DNA of 64,000 nucleotides from NCBI GenBank assembly GCA_036852015.1, contig JAANDG010000033.1:124001-188000 (forward strand). The letters run 5' to 3'. A program made the position numbers and the translations under genes. The stretch comes from Pelodera strongyloides. Taxonomy: Eukaryota > Nematoda > Chromadorea > Rhabditida > Rhabditidae. Below the pieces are notes generated by a model. The model ran no database searches. It was not told the origin of the DNA and saw only the letters and a program-made list of their open reading frames with translations. Position 1 is the stretch's first letter. The number at the start of each line of letters is the position of its first letter. This document shows positions 51,043 to 62,700 of the stretch, piece by piece.

Positions 51043-51309
51043 TTAATGGGGTTTGCAAGTATGCCCGATTTTCCTTGCAAGTATCGAAAAATTTACCGTA
51101 TCTTGGCACTACACGAGCATATCTACAGGCAGTTTTTACGACCGATCGCCACGGGACCAATTGTTCAACAAAAAATGTCTTTGATGGCGGATTTTCTATA
51201 GTGCGGATATGTCAAAGTTACGGTAAAGTTGTGTAAAAAGCACACGATTTTGCGAATTGATACTTGCAAGGAAAACTCGCGGTTTTTGGCATACTTGCAA
51301 ACCCCATTA
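51043..51309. mobile_element. Palindromic element with ATGGGGTTTGCAAGTATGCC ends
   Basis: The left end taatggggtttgcaagtatg mirrors the right end catacttgcaaaccccatta. The inner parts also pair (ttccttgcaagtatcg with gatacttgcaaggaaaa). 267 nt, non-coding. It is related to the shorter element at 13866-14019. Confidence 0.88.
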
Positions 51310-54300
51310 AATTTTTGGCAATTAATTCAGATTAATTTTCCTAAACGTACGACATATGACGGAGTACAAATTGAATGCGCGCGTTGAGAACCGTGCGTTT
51401 CTTTTTGCTGACTCCGCCCACATATGTCATTTTTTCCGATTTGCTCGCTCTCTATTCTTTTTCTTTTTTTGATATGATTCCCTTTCTATTTTCCGTTTAT
51501 TTTGTGATCAAATAAGCATTCTACTGCTCGCTTATGTACTTATATGTTCCGTCATGCCTACTAAGAAACTGTGTGGAATTTTCGGTCGTAGTGTTCTCAA
51601 AACCTACATCCTTCCTACAACCTACAAGTTGTTTATTCGTCTATATTTACCCTTTATCCCTATTTGGGATCCATAGACAACTTATGTTTGGTTTGTATTG
51701 CGTCCATGTCCGGCTTGCTCTTTCACGACCCTCTCTTTCTGCCTTGGAAATTCAATAACTGGCCTTCTTCTCTGTTGGTTGGTGTATGCTGGTTTGTGCC
51801 CCAATACTCTTTTTTTATCCTTCTTTCTCCAAAATTCCTTTAACTTCCAAAAAACGTGCGTTTTCACTTGTTGGGAAATGGTTAGCGTTGCGTTTAGTAT
51901 ATCGACTTGTCCCTTCATGCATTCGTTATTTACCACGAACGGAGAAATAAATTCAACAATTTTGTAAGTAAGGTACATTAAATATAATACATGCAGTCAA
52001 ACGTTTAATAGTTAACATAACTGGTAATTTCTCTTTTCTCGTCAAACTCCTTTCTAATTTCCCAATTTGCTAGAATCCGGCTTGCTTTGCCCGCTGCTTA
52101 ACCTTCACTCTTTGCGTTTCGGTTCACTTCCTAGGCTCCTGTCAAGCTGTTATTAATGGCTTGTTTTCATATTCCCTACCATTGTTTGGCGGTACATTTT
52201 GTTGATTAGGAGTGGTTGTTTGTGTTTCTTTTTGGAATTTTAGTCCAACACTAATACTTGTTTCGTCACCACTTTTCCCTTTGCGCCTTTGCCTCCTTCC
52301 TTTTGAACTTTTGTTTATCCTTTTTCTTTTACGTTTTCACGCCTTCACTGACTTCACTCTTCCTTTTTTCGATGCCAGTTCCATGTTTATACGTCTGACA
52401 TGGGACATTCCAGGCTCATACGTAGCTCTGGGACTGCCGCTCTCTTTCCCTAATAGTCTATTTTCAATAGCCGTAATTCCTTTTTTTGTGGAGACACTTT
52501 GAATGTGATTCTCAACTACTGTTATTAGTTCACATTTTGTCCTGGACGTTGGATACTTCGGAATTGGATATCAGATATCATTCAATTTTATGTTTGATAG
52601 ATTGATCAGTTATATTTTTTTAATTTTTCGTTTACTTTCACCTGTTATCTAGGGAAGGCATATGCAGGATGGAGGTAGCAATAATAGTTTGCCTGTGCAA
52701 AATAGAAAATAGCGAAAACCGAGATCCCTCCAAAATAGAGCGAAATTGCTAATCACTCTTATTTCTCTCTCGGCTAATTGCTTTTGACTGGCAACTGGCT
52801 CTCCAATGAAATGGGGAGTCGTTTGTGCTGTTGATGAATTCATTTAATCCCCCCACTCCACCAAAGCTAGTGGGATTGCAAAGAATCATTTTGTGTTTTT
52901 CCCCTTTTCTATTTGGCGCTTTTGATGACAATACTTGATACGAATGCTGTAGTATGTGTATAGTTGGGATGAGTTTTTCGGCTTTGCAACTTTTTGTCTG
53001 TTGTGTCATGATTGTCACGAGTTATGAAGTTATGAGTCAGTCAAATTACTGAATCACTCAATCTGAATTTGTGTTTTGGACGTTTTGGTGTGTTATCCGA
53101 GGTGTTTCATAATTGTAAAGGCCCGGTAAATGTAAACAACAGTGACAATCTAGTTGACAAATTATGGATGGATAGGTTAATTTTTGCCAGTCTGTCATGG
53201 TTTCTAGGCTCTATTAGCTATAATACTCCTAATTTTTAATGTAAAGGTTATTGGACTTAGTTTTTTTTCAGTCAGGAATCTATTCTGACTTGACGTAGTA
53301 CGTACCGTACCACCGTTACAACTTCTACGCACTTCTACGCTTAATCTGTGTTATAGTTGTTCTGAATTCTGAATCTGCACTGCAACCTCCGTTCCCCCAT
53401 TTTTTTCGTTAAAGAATAATGTTGGGAAATTGGGAACGCTTGTCTCTGGGGAAAATTGTTTCCTAACACGTGCAGTGCCGTTTATTTATGTCGATATAAG
53501 TAAGCAAAAGGAAGGGGCTAAAGGATTTTGACGCGTTTTTTTCTGGTGCACCTTGCTTTCTTGACTTTTTTTTGTAAAACATTAAATTTGTTGATTCTAG
53601 TGTTTGCGAGTTCTTTGCTTGGATTCATATTTGTGTTAGCTGTTAGTGGCCGTGCTCAGATATCAGACTTTCCTGGCGTTCCTGTAGTACGGAAGCCTGG
53701 AGCTGGAGTTCTGGGAACTCTTTTAACTGCATTGCATGAACATGGGAAAATAACTTAAAAAAAAAATCATTTGGAAACAACGTGCAAGAACTTCATTTCC
53801 AACTCTATAATATTACTGCATAATACAGAGAAAAACCCCAACAAAGAACAAAAGAAAGAAAAATTGATAAGGACAAGTCGATGCACCGTACACGTGCTTT
53901 ATTATTAACATTAACTTAATACAACAAAGCAAATGGTCATCAAATATTAAATTAAATATAATAAAAGTCCTGCACAGTGAGTTTCTTTTACTGCCTACTC
54001 TACTAATACTAGATATAGTAAGTACATATAGTTTTACACAAAGGGCATATGTTTACAGTTTGTTGTTCATATTATCGAGAAAAAAAATAACCATATGGAT
54101 TCTCCAAGAGCCTGAAACCTACCTATCTAACAATAAGATTTAATACAAACATGCCTTACATAGTTCTTAGTTCACAAAAGTAATATTCACTCTTTCAATT
54201 TTTTTGTCGTCATTTCTATCCTCTCAATAAGTATAACACATTGCATTGGCCACACTCCACACTCTCTGTTTCTGTGAGGATTCTTACGCATAAAATTACA

Positions 54301-55020
54301 CCGCGTTTGTGCCGGGAGTGAAATAGTGACTCGTGTCTGTGCCGTGTGCTTCTTAGGATCTCTCAGCCTCAGGGGCACAGCTTAGCACCGTCTTATCTCC
54401 CTGAGCATGGAAAGTCTGGCGCTTTTTTCAACTTCCTGAATCTTAATTAACATTCCGACTTTTGAGACAACATATGCAACATTGGTTTTTTTCTTGGGCA
54501 CGTAGTTTGTGTTACTGTTTCGTGCGATCGTAAGTACCTTTGTCTGGGTTGTGGTCCTTGTCCTTTTGTGGGGTGTTTTCACTTAAGATTTCCTTTTAAT
54601 ATAATATAGGGTTTATTGAACAGAATGATGGTCAAAATTTTCCCTAACATTGCGACAATAATTAAAGACAATGCGCTTCACAAATTCACAACATAAAATA
54701 CTGACAGCGTCCTACCCTTGTCAATAGGCCGGGTCGGTCGTCATAACCAGTTGTTTATGAAGTTTGTAGTGCTTCTCAATCCCAGCCCCTCATGCGGATT
54801 TACTTTTCTAGTTTCTAGGTTTTTATTTCTCTTTGAAATTTATTTCTCACACATCGTCTGGTGCGCGAGTCGTCCTCTTTGTAAACAAGTCATCAAGTAA
54901 GATGTATCTTCTTCTTCTCAGTTGCGAGTTTATTTTAGTTATGATATTTATATTGTAAATTGTACTTTTAACTGCTTTCTTCGCCCTTTTCTTGTTTGTG
55001 GTGTTCGTGGTCTTTATTGG
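51310..55020. other. Long AT-rich intergenic stretch
   Basis: T-rich DNA with no convincing exon on either strand and no recognised repeat family. Open frames are short and dominated by Phe/Leu/Ser. Confidence 0.4.
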
Positions 55021-55268
55021 CTTGAGGAAGAGAAAGGGAATAATAGAAACATAGAGAAAGACAGAAAGGAAGAAACAAAGAAAGTTAAGTGGAGAGATAT
55101 GCGAAACAAGAAAGAGAAATAGCGAAAACAAGCAAGAAATAGAAGAGAGAGAGGGAGAGAGAGACAGAGGGACGTTGGGACGTAGAAATATAAAGAAGAA
55201 AAGAAAGTGCAAAGGGAGAATACGATGAAGAAACAAAGAATAAGAGAAAGAAAGAGGATATAAGGGGA
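55021..55268. repeat. Purine-rich (GA/AAAG) tract
   Basis: Almost entirely purine over about 240 nt, with no simple period. The complementary frame encodes a Phe/Leu/Ser string and is not a gene. Confidence 0.75.
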
Positions 55269-55974
55269 ATGAAGAGTGAAGAGTCATCAGGTGCCAAGGT
55301 GCCATCGGCCCCACAAAAACATGTCGGTTTGATATCCTTTGTGCTCGTTGGTTGGTGGTTGTCCTGCCTCTCCTTGGGCCTCTTCTCAACACTGATTGCA
55401 TCCTTGTGCTGGCGGCCGGCATGGCCGACATGCCGGATAAATGCCAGTTGCTTTCTTGTTTTTATGCATTTGCTGGCATTGCTGGCTCAACACACGGACA
55501 AGTTTTGGAGATTTTTGCTGATTTCTGATCAAGGATCTTGCCTATTTATGCTTGTTTATTGGTTTGTGAATGATAAATTAAGCGTTTCTAAGACTTCTTT
55601 CCTATTTCTCTGGTTAATGCGAACTTTGGATTAACGTTAACCGAACTTGGAGTGGAATAAGTACGGTCCTTGGCCGCTTGAAATCTTGTTTCTGTTAGAA
55701 CGTTCAAGTTTATGAAATTTCTTTCATTTCATAGTGAACTAGTGAACTGTTTTAGATGTTTAGCATAGTGCCCTTCGGACTTCTGCGTTGTGCGAATGAA
55801 TGAGTAACTTTTCTATGTCAGAATCTCTCCACTGGGCTGGGCGGTGACTCTTCTTAGCGAAATGAGCAGTTCATGTTCGTTTGCACATTTGCAAATTGGC
55901 TGTATTTTTTCTTGTTCACTTTGTTACTCAGTTACTCTCTTTTTCATTTTCTTGCTTGGTTTACTCTCTGGTCT

Positions 55975-55995
55975 CTCTCCTCGCTGACTCTCTCT

Positions 55996-56048
<53 letters not shown>
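55975..56048 (+). repeat. CT microsatellite
   Basis: Nearly pure (CT)n of about 60 nt. Confidence 0.92.
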
Positions 56049-56049
<1 letters not shown>

Positions 56050-56639
56050 CAATCCACATTGACCCCTCCCGTTGTATGTATGTGAAAACTGCGAAGAGAT
56101 CAGAACTTATGGACCGGAAACTCCATTTTCAGGACTCGGCTACCACTTTCCGCACTCCATTTTCGTTGATTTGAAAATGGGATTTGGAAAATTTAAGGGG
56201 CCCCTTCTGCCCTTTAAAGCCTTATTTTATGTACTATTTAGCTTTGGTTCATATTTCCTAACGCAAACAATTAGTCACTTTTCTGTGTATCTTTGCACTT
56301 TATTCTTACTTTTTATTATCTGTTGAGTGTGACTGTGTGACCAATACTTGCAGTATGCAGTATTGTAATGACTAAGATACCGACTGGAGGAATCTTGGTT
56401 TAGCAAGCAACTCCGCAACTCGCAACTTATCAGTTCGTGTCATAGCCTCAGTGAACCATTACTAATGTACTATACTAATGTTGTCAATTGTATGGTTTAA
56501 TCTTGTTCGTGAAACATCATGCTTACATGTAGGCGCTGTACTGTACTCCAGTTTTTTTATTGGTTAAATTGAATAGCAACCGGCATTTGAGCTTTGAGCC
56601 TGTGCGTGGTTCAAGTTAGTGGTTCATGAGTCCACGACA

Positions 56640-57190
56640 CTGAGAGCCGATGAGTTGCGCGCCGCACCATTTTGGGAAACAAAATGCGCGCCGCAAAGGA
56701 ATGGGAAACAAAATGCGCGCGGAATAGAAATGGCGCGCAAAGTGTTTCCCGAAAAGGTGCGGAAACGGTGCGGAAATGGACCATTTCCGCACCTTTTCGG
56801 CAACGTTTTTGAAAGCGCTCGGAGGATCTGCCGTAACTACGTTTGATGTAACTATGTTTTTCCGCAATCACACGTCTCACATGTGTTGTGTGGCCGAGTG
56901 GTCTAGGGCGCTGTTTAGAGAAAGTATCTAGCAAGAGTGTAGGTTCGAATCCAACACGATGCTTTCTTTTTGCGGTTGCTACTTATCCCGCACCGTTTCC
57001 GCACCCTTTCGGCAACGTTTTGGGGGTGTTTCCCGCAACAGTTTGGGGGCTGGGGGTGTTTCCCGCACCAAAACGGCAACCGGAGTCGGTGAAAAAACTT
57101 TTGCGGCGCGCATCAAATTCTTTTGCGGGAAACACCCCCAAACTGTTGCCGCGCGCAACTCTTGTGTTTCTTTGGAGGGTGCGTGCGCGT
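56640..57190. repeat. GC-rich repeat cluster surrounding a tRNA-like sequence
   Basis: Left of the tRNA-like sequence are two tandem copies of gggaaacaaaatgcgcgc (near 56675 and 56703) and a 27-nt perfect palindrome (56767-56793, arm ggtgcggaaatgg). Right of it are direct copies of gggggtgtttcccgca (57022-57037, 57052-57067) and an inverted pair, 57011-57038 with 57123-57150. The word ccgcacc(t/c)tttcggcaacg occurs on both sides (56787 and 56999). The base composition is unlike the AT-rich surroundings. Confidence 0.7.
56883..56962 (+). tRNA. tRNA-like sequence (Leu/Ser type), possibly a pseudogene
   Basis: The A box tggccgagtgg and B box ggttcgaatcc (56942-56952) are both intact, with the spacing of a tRNA that has a long variable arm or an intron. 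The T stem gtagg/ccaac pairs at four of five positions. The acceptor arm gtgttgt pairs with acgatgc using wobbles, but one extra base sits before the D arm. The anticodon arm is weak, so the anticodon is uncertain (TAG for Leu is one reading). It could be a diverged gene, an intron-containing gene or a tRNA-derived repeat. Confidence 0.45.
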
Positions 57191-57927
57191 AAAATAAGCA
57201 GGAAAACAAAATAAGAGGGATACGTACGGAATAAGAACATTGCATAAATGCAGGCTATAAATCTATGCGTAAAATTACGCATCAACCATATCCGGATTGG
57301 CTTTGACCATCTCCGGAGGCAAATGCAAATATATAGATTTGGGTGAAACGTATCAGTGGTAATTTACGGTTCGACTCTCAACTAAGCGACCCTCTCCCAA
57401 ATTACGCATGGAAATTATACCCTGCATAAATGTGCCAGTTATCTCTAGCAAAGACAAAGAAAAAACGAGAACCGAGAACTTGACACCGGTGCCGGCCGCC
57501 AATATGGTGCCGGCCGCCGGCGCTAACGGGCTAGCGCTAAGTTAGAGGGCTTTTTGGTGGTCCTTATGTCGGTTGGCTTTGGCCGCGACCGGAAGTTATT
57601 GCATTATGCAATTTATGGACCAGAATTAAACTTATCGTTATCAGTCGGAAGTTAGATACCGTCCTCTTTTTACACACGAGCTTTTTGTTCTGTCCAGTTC
57701 TCTTTTTTCTTTGTTAGCTTATGAGTGACTCATTGATGTATATAGTGCGTTATTCCGTACGTATCCCTTCTTATCTCGATTCTTTTCGTTTTTTGATAAA
57801 TTGCTTCCGGTGTTGATAGCCTTCCTGTCTATGTTATGAACCTTGTCTTTTTCTCTCGGATTCTCGGCTACTATCAAATGTATTTTGAATAGAATAGTGT
57901 AATCATTATGCGTATGATTAATTTCTC
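57191..57927. other. Intergenic stretch with GC-rich patches
   Basis: Contains gccggccgccaatatggtgc and a repeat of gccggccgcc near 57490-57520, and mirrored tgcataaatg words near 57240 and 57420. No gene was recognised. Confidence 0.4.
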
Positions 57928-58124
57928 TTTAAAGCGAAATACCAGCCGTTTTTTGAAACACGTCGAGTGCACCAGTACACCAACATTCTTATGCAGCTTA
58001 TGCAAATGAACACAAATGAACAGAAGAAAACATCGAGCAATGAGCATAAACACCTATACCTAGGAATTCGGTTGTCCGCTATGCGTTTCAAAATCCGGCC
58101 CGTATTGGCCGTATTTCGCTTTAA
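57928..58124. mobile_element. TTTAAA palindromic MITE, full copy
   Basis: 197 nt. The left end is tttaaagcgaaataccagcc. At the right end the terminal word is partly duplicated (ggcccgtattggccgtattt), then cgctttaa. Confidence 0.87.
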
Positions 58125-59600
58125 TTATGTGCCTATGTGCGAATGTGCGTCACCTTGAACCTTGAAGTAGGTAAAGGGTAGACTGGGCAGGTATTAAAGC
58201 TAAATTAGATTAGGGAAGGGTTACGTTACAGTTACCTTATCTTTACAGTAATCTTTACCTTTACACTTTACGCTTTACTTAGTTTGCATACAGCCAGAGC
58301 CATAATCCGTTGCTGATCCATAAGTTCATTGCAGCCCGTTTCCTCTCCCAGTCAGTGAGATGTCCACTCCTAATCATGTTATTTCTCTGCACCACAATTT
58401 CTGCCCAGATGCTCTTTTTCTTTTCTTTTTTTGCCAACTCTTACCCTTTTCCGCGATTCTCCACCACACCGGCCCGCAGTTTCTATATCGTTTTCCTGTT
58501 TTTATCACTTTTCACGTGTGTGTGTAGGTAAAATGATGGGGTATTTTATGGAGTAAACTTGGAGATGTTTGAGCGAGTACTGACTTTTTGTTAGAAGTTT
58601 TGATATCATATCAGTCAACCATACCTCTCCCAAATATTCGCGCTGTACCGTAGTTCAATGGCTTGGCCTCCTCCATTTGTACCCGGGGTTTCCGAATTTC
58701 CGGGCTGTCCCTCGCCCACTGTGACTTACCACTTCCCTTCCTCGTGTACCAAGCCTAGGCCCTGATCCTGGGCCACTTAGCCCGCCTCTTCACCTTTTTC
58801 TTGGTCCTCATTGAGCCGTGTGAAGTCTCCCAGTGGAGGAGTGAAGTATTCGTTATTTTAAAGCTCTAATCAAAGAGTGACCCGGTGAAATGTGAGTGAA
58901 AGACTTTGTTTGCCGAGAAATGATCTCAATTCCTGATCAAGAGTGACCCTCGAATTTTCTTAAAACAGTTCTGTTGGGAACTGGTCACCAAATGGTCTCT
59001 ACGCGAACACCGCAGTTATCGACGGGTTTTCAGTAGTCTAAGTCTCTCAGTGACTCCTTCAGTTTTTCTGTGTTGTGTGTGTTTTTGAATTGAGATTTTG
59101 TTTGCGGAACCAATGATCTGGAAATCTCAAGAGAGTGACCCTTGGGTATGGGGTGTTCATTGATTTAGGCGATACTTCGCATTGTTTGCAGCAAGTCTGT
59201 TATCTTACTTATCTTTCCCTTCGTCCTGCCTTTTCCCGTCGTATCTCGGTTTTCCTTAGCATTTCTCAGTTTCCTGTATCTTAGTGGTTGGTGATTACCC
59301 CTCTCATTTATCACCATATCTCGCTATCACCTATGCCTGCGCCTCCGTGATTTGTGTACTCTCTCACTCTCTATTGCCACTTTCTTCAGGAAATGCTGAG
59401 ACCTTCGACCACCGTCACTTGGTTGATCTGAAACCTCTCGGTGTTATCGCTCTATCTCTATTATTGCCGCAACTTCTCGCTCTCGCTTCTCGCTGACACT
59501 TCACCCCGGTCTGACTTGTGTGAACGAGCGAGATTCGCGGCTAGCGATTATCGATTGGTGGACTGCGTGGATCAGAGACACACCACTGCATATTCGATTG
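58125..59600. other. Region upstream of soc-2
   Basis: No exon is supported. The motif agagtgaccc recurs near 58876, 58940 and 59131, the last two with nearby tttgtttgc words, suggesting a degenerate repeat. It may contain the soc-2 promoter. Confidence 0.45.
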
Positions 59601-59727
59601 ATTGGCTCGTCGTTTGCTGCTCATTATAATTATCCATTGATTGGCTATATCACTATCGATTGATTGTGCTATCATCATCGATTGATTGATTCGTCGTTTG
59701 TTGATCGTTATCACCTTATCGATTGAC
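59600..59727 (+). repeat. Degenerate ATCGATTGATTG repeats upstream of soc-2
   Basis: The words atcgattgattg, cgattgattggc and ttatcgattgac occur at least five times in about 130 nt just before the putative soc-2 first exon. The pattern resembles a decayed minisatellite. A regulatory role is possible but not shown. Confidence 0.7.
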
Positions 59728-59794
59728 TCTGGCGGGCCTGAGCTCTGGATCGGGCCGTTTGGGCGACGCTCTTGTAGGCGCGTGCGTGCGCAGA

Positions 59795-62700
59795 ATGGCC
59801 GAAGTGCGGGAATTTGAATTTCGACCGGCGAAGGATCATCAACATAGGTCGAAGAGTCCCGGAGTGATTGGGAGATTGAGTAGCTTTGCAAGGGGAAAGC
59901 ATAGACATTCGATGAATGAGAAGGCGAGCAAGGAGACGAGTGATGGGAGACCGAGGAAGGTGAGTGCTGTTTTTGAAGAGATTTGATACGTGGCTTGTGA
60001 AGTGTATCCTGAGCAAAGATGCACAAAATGGAACACAGGCATTTACGAAAATTGCAGTGCCGTAAGGTAAGTTTATTGTTATGGTATTTTTGTGTGACCT
60101 GTGTCCTCGGTATCGGCAATTCTCTATTTATAAGCACCAATAAGCGTGATCAGCTTAGTACATTACCGTTGTATTCATAAGCCCATTTGTTTCGAGTTTC
60201 AACAGGGAAAATGACCCAACGGTGAAAAGAAAGCCAGGAAAATGTTTATGTTTCGAAATATAGTTATTAGTAGTTAACGGCCTACGACACATTAGTGTAC
60301 GGTGACCATTAGTGTATATTGTAGCAAAATAAAGATAGCTAAGCTAACAATAAGAACCATTAACCAAAAGCAAACGTAAAAAAAGCTCGAATTATTGTTG
60401 TGGATTGGTTGATTTGGAATTAATATAACGGTTATTTTCAGGACCTCCACCGTGAATTCCAAAAATGCCGCGACAACCAGGATACACGCTTAGATCTCAG
60501 CCAAAACGATGTAAGTTTTTTTTAGAATTCGTTTTTTTGGTCGTTGAACGTTTCTCAACGACATTTGTATACTATTATAAAAAAAATGCTGACGTACTCG
60601 ATGCGTTTCAAAAACCGGCCGATATTTCTCTTTAATACACCCAACGGCCCATCTACTGGGAGGGAGGTTTTCAAATTCATTCTATCTGCAACGTGTAGTA
60701 GTTTTTTTTAGAATTCTTTTTTTTGGTCGTTGAACGTTTCTCAACGACATTTGTATACTATTATACTGTAGAATATAAATATTGTTTTTTTTTATTAAGA
60801 AGTAACGTTAAACGTTATAGATTTTTTTTTAATAAACCTAACGGCAACGGCCATTCTGAAGTACTTGCAGGAGTTCAGCAATGCATCTTTAGAACTATAT
60901 TATTAACCGAAGTTTATTCTTTGTTATTTCTTCTTAATGCTTTTAGATCACAACCATTCCCGCTTCGATTCGAGATCTCACACAGTTAACCGAACTGTTT
61001 CTCTACAAGAATAAACTGGCTGCGTTGCCTTCGGAAATTGGAGCCCTAGTTAATCTTAAGGTAAGGAGCATAATGTACCTTAGGTTAAGGTAAAGTCGAT
61101 TGGTAGTCATCCGTTACGTTACCGTATGCACGACAGCGGGAGTAGTCTCCCAAGCCCCAGGCCAGAGGCCTACAGCGGGATGGGAGTCACTAAGGTAGAA
61201 TAAAGCGGGAGGAATAGGCAAATATGCCGTGAGAAAGACTTCTGCTTTCGCAGATTATGTTTTTTGATGTATAATTGTTCGAGAATGTTTTGAATACCAA
61301 TATCTGTGTTTTAGAAATTGGGTTTGAGTGAAAATGCTCTGAGTTCTCTGCCCGACTCGCTTTCTTCACTCACTCAGCTGGAAACGCTTGATCTCAGACA
61401 CAATAAACTTACAGAGGTACTTGATTTAAAGTATTTTTATTTCTTAATGATTATATTTTTCTATGGTATTAGTTCTGATTGTAGCTCGGCGTGAAAAAGA
61501 GATATTGAGATATTAAAAGTTAATGGAAAAAATGAGGCAAACTATGTTTCGTTGATTGGGTAAAATTGGGTGATGGGAACCGTTGTTACTTCTTCGCGAA
61601 TCGAACTAGCATCATATTTCCTTACCTTACGGAACTTAATGAGTTATGTTGATCATAAAAAAAGTGGTTTATTCGCGCTCTAAATGATAGCTCATAGATT
61701 TGTGTGGTGTTGAGCTACGGAGATTTTAAGGGCACTACGCACTAGCTCGGTCGGTTTTCTTTTGTAGAAAGTGGATACGTGTATTTGACTCAATTCTCAC
61801 TCTCAAAGCTCAAACATTATAGTATTACTCTTATTATGTGTTCAGATTCCATCAGTGATCTTCCAAATCAGCTCTTTGGAGACGTTATGGTTACGGTACA
61901 ATCGAATAGTCACAGTTGGCGAGAGTATAGGAAAATTGCGGAGATTAAAGGTAATGGTTTCATCCAATTGTTTCGTAGTATAATAATTTATTGAATGGTT
62001 GCCCAAAGACGCCACAACCCACTACACAATATATTAAAGGGAATATGTATGCCCTTTTTGAAGTTAAGCTGTATTAATATAATGTGTGTTCCTCATTAAG
62101 GAAACAACAACAAAAATTGTTAAAAGTTTCCCATTTAAAAGAAAATGATTTTCGAAGTTCATCTTTTCCATAGTAAACGCGTTATTTGACCCCCTGGCTT
62201 ACACGGCAGTGCTGATGGAGCAAAAAATTTAGCATATGTGCATACATCGGCATATAGCATGCAACAGCGACATATTTGCATGCAAATGAGAATATTCAAA
62301 TTTACATATTCAGTCGCCTACTTAAATTCATGTCTGGTGTGGAAACTCTAGTTTCGCAGTTGTTTTGCTCATTTTGAGTGCCTACATATTCCCTTTAACA
62401 AGGGCCTATACGAATACTATACTATATTGCGGAACATACATATATAAATATATAAATGTGTTTGCTGATGAAAATTTTCTCCGTTCTGATGGTTTTTGCC
62501 ATTACTTGAACTTCACTCTGTTGGGTTTTTTTCATGTAAATCCAACGAGTTACACTGACTTTTGCCTTGGGCAACATCACTAATAAAAATGTTGAGTTGC
62601 AACTAAAGAAAGGATTAAATCTAAATATCATGATCAGATTTAGTTAGAGTCTAGTCTTAGTTCTCTAAAGTTCTAAGGTTCTAAGTTCTAATGCAAGGGT

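Noticed and set aside
54847..55431. 194-codon minus-strand frame near 55 kb
   Set aside because: Most of it translates the purine-rich tract at 55021-55268 as Phe/Leu/Ser. The short Arg-rich start alone does not support a gene.
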